This document shows, piece by piece, positions 5,865 to 10,422 of a stretch of 10,422 nucleotides of DNA (the first letter of the stretch is position 1; the number at the start of each line of letters is the position of its first letter). The notes below the pieces were generated by a model, which searched no databases, was not told the DNA's origin, and worked only from the letters and a program-made list of their open reading frames with translations. The stretch is taken from positions 1 to 10,422 of the forward strand of contig CAMEOL010000022.1 of NCBI GenBank assembly GCA_945929765.1. Direction: 5' to 3'. Origin of the DNA: an uncultured Gemella sp. GTDB lineage: Bacteria > Bacillota > Bacilli > Staphylococcales > Gemellaceae. Made by a program: the position numbers and the translations under genes.

Positions 5865-6400
5865 ATCAATATCTAAATAAAATAATATATCACTTTTTCC
5901 TTCTTACTCACTACCACAATAAACTTTTGTATCAAGACCTCCTACTTTAAATTCTACTTTCTTATAGAATAAACAGGCAGATAAATTGTTATCTTGCTCT
6001 TGAGTAAATATACCATTATATTGATTTTCTTTAGACATTACCTTTGCTTTTTCTATTAATTTATAACCTACACATTTCTACGAAAAAAAGAATTAACTTT
6101 CAAATAATAAAGATACAAATACTTATTCCAACTATGCTTTAACCTCATAAGCGCCATACAACCATTAGAATAATAAACTCCTACAAATATCATGTCTTTC
6201 TTCATATTTTTATAATCATAATTTTCGTACGGAAAAATGATAAATGAACAATTACTATCTTCAAAAAATTTAACATAATAATTCCAATTCTCGCCATCAT
6301 ATGTTGGTACAAATTTTCCGTACAATTTAAAGTTTTAATTAGAAATATTTATATCTGAAAAATTGTTTTCATCTATAACTTCTATTACAATGTCAGACAT
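5865..6400 (-). pseudogene. Decayed GNAT acetyltransferase, streptothricin acetyltransferase-like
   Basis: The pieces join into one GNAT protein. From ATG at 6398-6400 the frame gives MSDIVIEVIDENNFSD, then an in-frame TAA (6335-6337), then continues as KLYGKFVPTYDGENW and KHSWNKYLYLYYLKV. Near 6075-6077 one A seems to be missing; the reading shifts into CVGYKLIEKAKVMS, then TQEQDNNLSACLFYKKVEF and GGLDTKVYCGSE. A second TAA (5904-5906) precedes the expected end, EGKSDILFYLD. Similar order (P-x-Y-ENW, NWN+Y, RGxGxG, TQDNN, ACxFY, GF) is known from Sat4-type enzymes that acetylate streptothricin. The acetyl-CoA loop, normally RGKGVG, reads RRKCVG, so it was degraded even apart from the frameshift. 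It starts 4 bases after the HIRAN stop with AGGAA upstream, so it was the last gene of the operon. Original substrate unknown. Confidence 0.85.
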
Positions 6401-6404
6401 ATAG

Positions 6405-6743
6405 TTAATTCCTATTATCTTTAATATAAACTACAACTCTAAATTGTCTTTCCGGATGTGATTCTATATTTTTATATTGAATTTTCGCATCAAAAATATC
6501 ATGTCCAAAATATAACAACTTACTTAAAACTATATTTTTCTCTGTTGGTACATAACCTAATTTTTTTCCTTTATATAGTACTACCACGGCTTGTGAATCA
6601 TGAGGATTATCTGGTTCACAAAGTAGCTGAACTTCCTGCCCTAATTTTAATTCATCAATTACTTCTAATCCATCATAATAAGCAAAACCAGCTAAATGAA
6701 AATCTATTAAATGTCTACTAGGTTCAAATTTATGCTTTGTCAT
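6405..6743 (-). CDS. Small stand-alone HIRAN-domain protein
   Basis: 112 residues from ATG at 6741-6743. An in-frame GTG at 6750-6752 falls inside the ribosome binding site AGAAGTGA, so the ATG is preferred. Almost the whole protein is one HIRAN domain: FHLAGFAYYDG (15-25), the central EPDNPHDSQAVVV (43-55), KKLGYVP (60-66) and a C-terminal beta strand FRVVVYI (101-107). HIRAN domains (from HIP116/Rad5/HLTF) bind single-stranded 3' DNA ends in eukaryotic helicases; in bacteria they occur as small stand-alone proteins of unknown role, thought to act on damaged DNA or stalled forks. The gene begins 16 bases after relP ends, so co-transcription and linked translation are likely. No catalytic domain is fused. 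Domain call firm, function open. Confidence 0.88.
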   Translation of the reverse strand: MTKHKFEPSRHLIDFHLAGFAYYDGLEVIDELKLGQEVQLLCEPDNPHDSQAVVVLYKGKKLGYVPTEKNIVLSKLLYFGHDIFDAKIQYKNIESHPERQFRVVVYIKDNRN

Positions 6744-6759
6744 TTTTATCACTTCTTTC

Positions 6760-7500
6760 TTATAGTAATGAAATATCTAATTTTTTTAATTTTTCTATTA
6801 TTTGCTCTTCTTCTGTTTGATCCAAACTAAGATTTTCTATAGTAGATCTTATTTGCATCATTTTATTATCTGTATCAGCTATAGTTTCTGCACATTCTTT
6901 TAATTGTTGTACAAGCATTTGTTCATCATCTAGCTCTGGTTTTTTGTAGCGCATCTGATGTTCTAAACTAGCCCAAAAATCCATAGCTATAGTTCTAATT
7001 TGAACTTCTACTTTTACATATTTTGTACTCTCTGAGAAGAATACAGGTATACGAATAATTAAATGCAAACTACGATATCCATTTTCTTTAGGATTAGAAA
7101 TATAGTCTTTTTTCTGCAACAATTCAACATCACTTTGTCGAATTAACGAATCAGCAATTTTATATATGTCATCAACATAATTACAAATAACCCTTATTCC
7201 TGCAATATCGTCTATATGCTCTTCTATACTCTCTATATTAGGATTAATTCCACGTTTATGAATTTTCTCCATTAAGCTCGCATTACTTTTTAGTCTAGAG
7301 TGAATTGACTTAATAGGATTGCGTTTGTATTTTATCTTATACTCGGAATTTAATATTTCAAATTTTGTAGTTACTTCTTTTATTGCGCAGTCGTAAGCTA
7401 ACATCATTTCTTTGTAATCTATTACTGTATCAAGAACATCGATAAAATAATTCGTTACTTCTTGACCTACTTCTTGTGACAAATTGCTTCTAAAACTCAT
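6760..7500 (-). CDS. relP: Small alarmone synthetase RelP, (p)ppGpp synthesis
   Basis: 246 residues; RelP proteins have about 210-230. It holds a RelA/SpoT nucleotidyltransferase domain (about 60-190) with no HD hydrolase, TGS or ACT domain. Motifs: SRLKS (68-72), DDIAGIRVIC (97-106, holding the catalytic-metal Asp), NPKENGYRSLHL (136-147, the G-loop), EVQIRT (165-170, catalytic Glu) and ASLEHQMRYK (177-186). IKEVTTKFEIL and YVDDIYKIAD are RelP/YwaC-like and not RelQ-like. The C-terminus (about 195-246) is helical and charged. It transfers pyrophosphate from ATP to GDP or GTP in the cytoplasm, raising the alarmone that lowers GTP; in staphylococci relP responds to cell-wall stress at the transcriptional level. 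Start ATG at 7498-7500 with AAGGAG 5 bases before. The upstream stop codon (7510-7512) overlaps this site, so translation is probably coupled. I saw no promoter directly upstream. Confidence 0.93.
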   Translation of the reverse strand: MSFRSNLSQEVGQEVTNYFIDVLDTVIDYKEMMLAYDCAIKEVTTKFEILNSEYKIKYKRNPIKSIHSRLKSNASLMEKIHKRGINPNIESIEEHIDDIAGIRVICNYVDDIYKIADSLIRQSDVELLQKKDYISNPKENGYRSLHLIIRIPVFFSESTKYVKVEVQIRTIAMDFWASLEHQMRYKKPELDDEQMLVQQLKECAETIADTDNKMMQIRSTIENLSLDQTEEEQIIEKLKKLDISLL

Positions 7501-7509
7501 CTTATCTCC

Positions 7510-9630
7510 TTATCTCAAGAAATATAGTGGACCTAATGCATCTTCCAGTTTTACACTATAATTTTTTTCTTGACTTATGTTTAATATATCTTCTACTTCC
7601 GTCTTTTCTAGTAAATTTCCGTTATCAAAAATTCCATTATAAAAAACAAAATGTGGCTCGAATGTTAAATTGTTTTCTGGAACAATATTATAAAAATCAA
7701 CTAAACTAATAGGTTCTCCTCGCTGTATAATTTTTAATTCTCCTCCACCTTTGTTAATAAACACAGGTAAAGTCGATGTGAAATGAGAAAACTTGTAGTG
7801 TGATTTAGGTAATAAAAGTATTCTATTATTTTTTAACGTTTCTTTTATACTATTATTTTGTGAAACTTCTATTACTAAGTTATTATTGTTACTATTAGAA
7901 ATTTGTACTATTCCATTAGCACTATTTTTTATAGTCATTTCAAATTTCTTTTCGTATACTGCCGTTAATATTATATTTTTTTCTGCTATTAGTAACGGTA
8001 AATCGCTATTTTTCAAAATTTGATCTTTTGATCTATTTATTATCTTTCCATTTATATTAATCTTATAATCAATATTAGCTTCCCAACCTATGAATTTTTT
8101 TTGGCTTCCTAGACTAGTCGGCAAGTTTATAGTATCTATTCTACTTCCTATTAGAACGTCTTGTCCATCTGATAAAAATTTATCAATTCCTTCTCCAACA
8201 AACTTAACAGTACTCCAATATTGCTGATTTTTCTTAAAATAAATTTCAATAACTGTATCTTCTTTTATATACGTATTTGGATCTACTTCTTTTCTATTTA
8301 TTCTAAATTGAACATCGTACCCTTTATTAGGTGTGATTTTCTCCTTTATTTCAGCTAATAATTCTTCAATTGGCTTGTTCTCACTCCAATTTATATCTTT
8401 GTTAGCAATATCTTCAGCTACTTGACCAAAGCGTTTATTATAATCATCTTGACGTATTTTAATTAAATGCTTTTTTTCTTCATATTTTGGTATTATAGTT
8501 AAACTATTTTCTACAACTTCATTATTTAATGATTCTACATATTTCTCCTCTTTTGTTGTATTATCAACTAACGTAAAACCTACTATGTCGTATCCCGATT
8601 TTTCAAAAACTTCCATGTCGATTTCGGATAGTTTCTCACCAGTTTTTAGTTTATAAACTCGTTTTGTAGTTTCATTATTAACATGGATAGTTGTATCATA
8701 TACTGCTGTTATTTCTACATTAGTATTAATGTCTTTAACATAACTTTCAAGTGGTACTCCCACTATCTCATAACCAACAAATGTATAGTTTTCATTATTT
8801 ACTATATCTAAAAACAATTTATTATTCTCTGTAACAAACTTTTTAAATTCAGTTCCTACCTTTACATCTATTGTTTTACTTTTTTCTAGAGAACTAGGAT
8901 GCTTAACTATTACATTAGTCCATTGACTACTGTTTTTTTGTAAATTTAATTGAATTTCTTCTGTATAATAATTTATCTCTATATTATTGTTTTCTTCTAA
9001 AACTTCTTTCCCATCTACAATATACTTACTATTTTCATAAGTATAATATTTTGTTGATGGGTATTTTCGTAAATTATAAACAGGCAAGTAAAAATTATAC
9101 TTTTCTAGTTTATCAATTTCATACGTTTCTATATTATCGTATACTACATTATCATCTTCTTTAATTACTAATTTGTACTGCTTAGGTGTATATTTCACTG
9201 GACTAGCACTTGATTTTTCTTGAAGAATAAATTTATTATTTTCTAATTTATAACTTTCTATTCTGGCGAAAATTTGCATATTATTAGCTATAGATTTTAG
9301 TGAACGACTATCATTAATCCTACCAATCATAGAATTTTTAAGTTGTAATCTAAAAAGTTCTTTTTCTTTCCCGTCGCTCTGTTTATCATAAAATACTATA
9401 TAATTATATAAATTATCTGCTGTTTCTGGCAAAATCGCCTTAAATTCGACTGTATCATAATTACTATTTAAATCCGTTAATATTTCTGGAGAATTGTTAA
9501 CTTGCCCAAAAACTCCAACATTCATTATATTGTTACTCTTAATCAAAGTACTATTAGCCTGAACCGGATCGCTATTCACAAGACCGAATAATAAACAAAC
9601 TCCAGAAAATATTAATTTATTCTTAATCAC
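7510..9630 (-). CDS. Secreted multi-module protein with InlB-B-repeat-like units, no wall anchor
   Basis: 706 residues from GTG at 9628-9630. An in-frame GTG three codons upstream lies inside AGGAGGTG and is rejected as a start. The signal peptide is MIKNK, a hydrophobic core to about residue 17 and probable cleavage after VQA (about 24-26). The mature part is rich in Asn, Lys and Ile. An N-terminal beta-rich region (about 35-145) is followed by at least four units that each end in a similar strand: VEITAVYD (305-312), LTIIPKYEEK (377-386), TVIEIYFKKN (459-468) and IILTAVYEKK (553-562); a last one is LTFEPHFVFY (655-664). FVGY, IVGF and FIGW inside the units recall InlB B-repeats. No LPXTG, GW, LysM or SLH anchor is present, and the protein stops at GPLYFLR. 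Adhesion or host interaction is a guess. It is the first gene of the relP operon, 9 bases before relP. Confidence 0.8.
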   Translation of the reverse strand: MIKNKLIFSGVCLLFGLVNSDPVQANSTLIKSNNIMNVGVFGQVNNSPEILTDLNSNYDTVEFKAILPETADNLYNYIVFYDKQSDGKEKELFRLQLKNSMIGRINDSRSLKSIANNMQIFARIESYKLENNKFILQEKSSASPVKYTPKQYKLVIKEDDNVVYDNIETYEIDKLEKYNFYLPVYNLRKYPSTKYYTYENSKYIVDGKEVLEENNNIEINYYTEEIQLNLQKNSSQWTNVIVKHPSSLEKSKTIDVKVGTEFKKFVTENNKLFLDIVNNENYTFVGYEIVGVPLESYVKDINTNVEITAVYDTTIHVNNETTKRVYKLKTGEKLSEIDMEVFEKSGYDIVGFTLVDNTTKEEKYVESLNNEVVENSLTIIPKYEEKKHLIKIRQDDYNKRFGQVAEDIANKDINWSENKPIEELLAEIKEKITPNKGYDVQFRINRKEVDPNTYIKEDTVIEIYFKKNQQYWSTVKFVGEGIDKFLSDGQDVLIGSRIDTINLPTSLGSQKKFIGWEANIDYKININGKIINRSKDQILKNSDLPLLIAEKNIILTAVYEKKFEMTIKNSANGIVQISNSNNNNLVIEVSQNNSIKETLKNNRILLLPKSHYKFSHFTSTLPVFINKGGGELKIIQRGEPISLVDFYNIVPENNLTFEPHFVFYNGIFDNGNLLEKTEVEDILNISQEKNYSVKLEDALGPLYFLR

Positions 9631-9636
9631 AAACTG

Positions 9637-9644
9637 CACCTCCT
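9637..9644 (-). promoter_or_regulatory. Ribosome binding site that fixes the secreted protein start
   Basis: AGGAGGTG on the minus strand, a perfect match to the 16S rRNA end, followed by 6 bases and GTG at 9628-9630. The GTG within the site itself (9637-9639) would leave no spacing, and the downstream start also gives the better charged signal peptide MIKNK. Confidence 0.8.
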
Positions 9645-9670
9645 TTTCTCATTATTATCCTATTATAAAT

Positions 9671-9699
9671 ATTATATTATTTTGAAAATTTTTGGTCAA
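9671..9699 (-). promoter_or_regulatory. Sigma-A promoter of the secreted protein-relP-HIRAN operon
   Basis: TTGACC (9694-9699), exactly 17 bases, perfect TATAAT (9671-9676). Start near 9664, leader about 34 bases ending in AGGAGGTG. It is the only strong promoter I find for the whole 3.8-kb transcription unit. The stretch from 9700 to 9807 is AT-rich and I see nothing else in it. Confidence 0.8.
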
Positions 9700-9807
9700 T
9701 AGTTTCATAGTTTATTATAATTATTAAAGTTAAAATATAATTTATTTTTTGTTGTCCTATAAAAAAATTGAAAACTTTAATTCCGTTATAAAACTAATAT
9801 TCATCTA

Positions 9808-9845
9808 CAAAAAACGTCTAAGTAGCCATAAAACTACTTAGACGC
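9808..9845 (-). terminator. Intrinsic terminator of guaB
   Basis: A 12-bp stem, GCGTCTAAGTAG / CTACTTAGACGT on the minus strand (arms 9834-9845 and 9814-9825, 8-base loop, one G-U pair at the base), is followed by TTTTTTG. It lies about 85 bases beyond the guaB stop. The intervening 9846-9929 holds only AT-rich sequence with small weak inverted repeats. Confidence 0.88.
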
Positions 9846-9929
9846 TGTATGATTTATTAAAACTTTAGTTTTAAATATTATTACAATTCAAATTAAAAGT
9901 TAGCCCTTAACTTATATAGGTCTATTTTA

Positions 9930-10422
<493 letters not shown>

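Noticed and set aside
6068..6325. Independent small protein of 85 codons
   Set aside because: It is the middle part of the broken GNAT gene; matching GNAT sequence continues on both sides in repairable frames.
6405..7500. relP-HIRAN as a toxin-antitoxin pair (toxSAS type)
   Set aside because: The synthetase has all motifs of housekeeping RelP and no sign of the toxic subfamilies; the downstream HIRAN protein does not resemble known antitoxins. Kept only as a remote alternative.
9637..9639. GTG as start of the secreted protein
   Set aside because: It lies within AGGAGGTG; the GTG at 9628-9630 follows at normal spacing and gives a better signal peptide.

Overview
The window is AT-rich (by eye about 30% G+C), with strong AGGAGG-type ribosome binding sites, sigma-A promoters, U-tract terminators and standard code. 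spx, cvfB, rpmF, the yceD-rpmF pair and relP point to Bacilli of the phylum Bacillota. The very low G+C and the anchorless secreted protein with InlB-like modules would suit a Gemella-like coccus, but the genus is inference only.

Layout. 1-1374 (minus): the start of cvfB (RNA-binding S1 protein, cut by the window edge), spx (redox stress regulator of RNA polymerase) and tRNA-Leu(CAA), each with its own promoter; spx and the tRNA have terminators. 1506-2459 (plus): a beta-hydroxyacid dehydrogenase of the 3-hydroxyisobutyrate dehydrogenase family. It is convergent with a DUF554 membrane protein (2488-3210, minus), and they share a bidirectional terminator. About 3352-3507 holds an unannotated, highly self-complementary stretch that looks like a structured RNA on the minus strand. 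Next comes the yceD-rpmF operon (3559-4278, minus) behind a consensus sigma-A promoter; its L32 is a cysteine-free version. A purine (probably xanthine-type) NCS2 permease is transcribed divergently (4479-5777, plus).

5822-9699 (minus) reads as one operon of four genes: a 706-residue secreted repeat protein, the small (p)ppGpp synthetase relP, a small HIRAN-domain protein, and a decayed GNAT acetyltransferase (streptothricin acetyltransferase-like). Intergenic gaps are 9, 16 and 4 bases, with one clear promoter at the front and one terminator at the end. The right edge carries the 3' part of guaB (IMP dehydrogenase) with its terminator.

How it fits together: guaB makes GMP precursors, relP consumes GDP/GTP to make alarmone, and the NCS2 permease imports purine bases, so three purine/GTP genes lie within 6 kb, although they are not in one operon. 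The most interesting items are the candidate structured RNA between rpmF and the DUF554 gene and the secreted protein-relP-HIRAN-GNAT operon. Several ORF starts that look longest fall inside Shine-Dalgarno sequences and were moved downstream.
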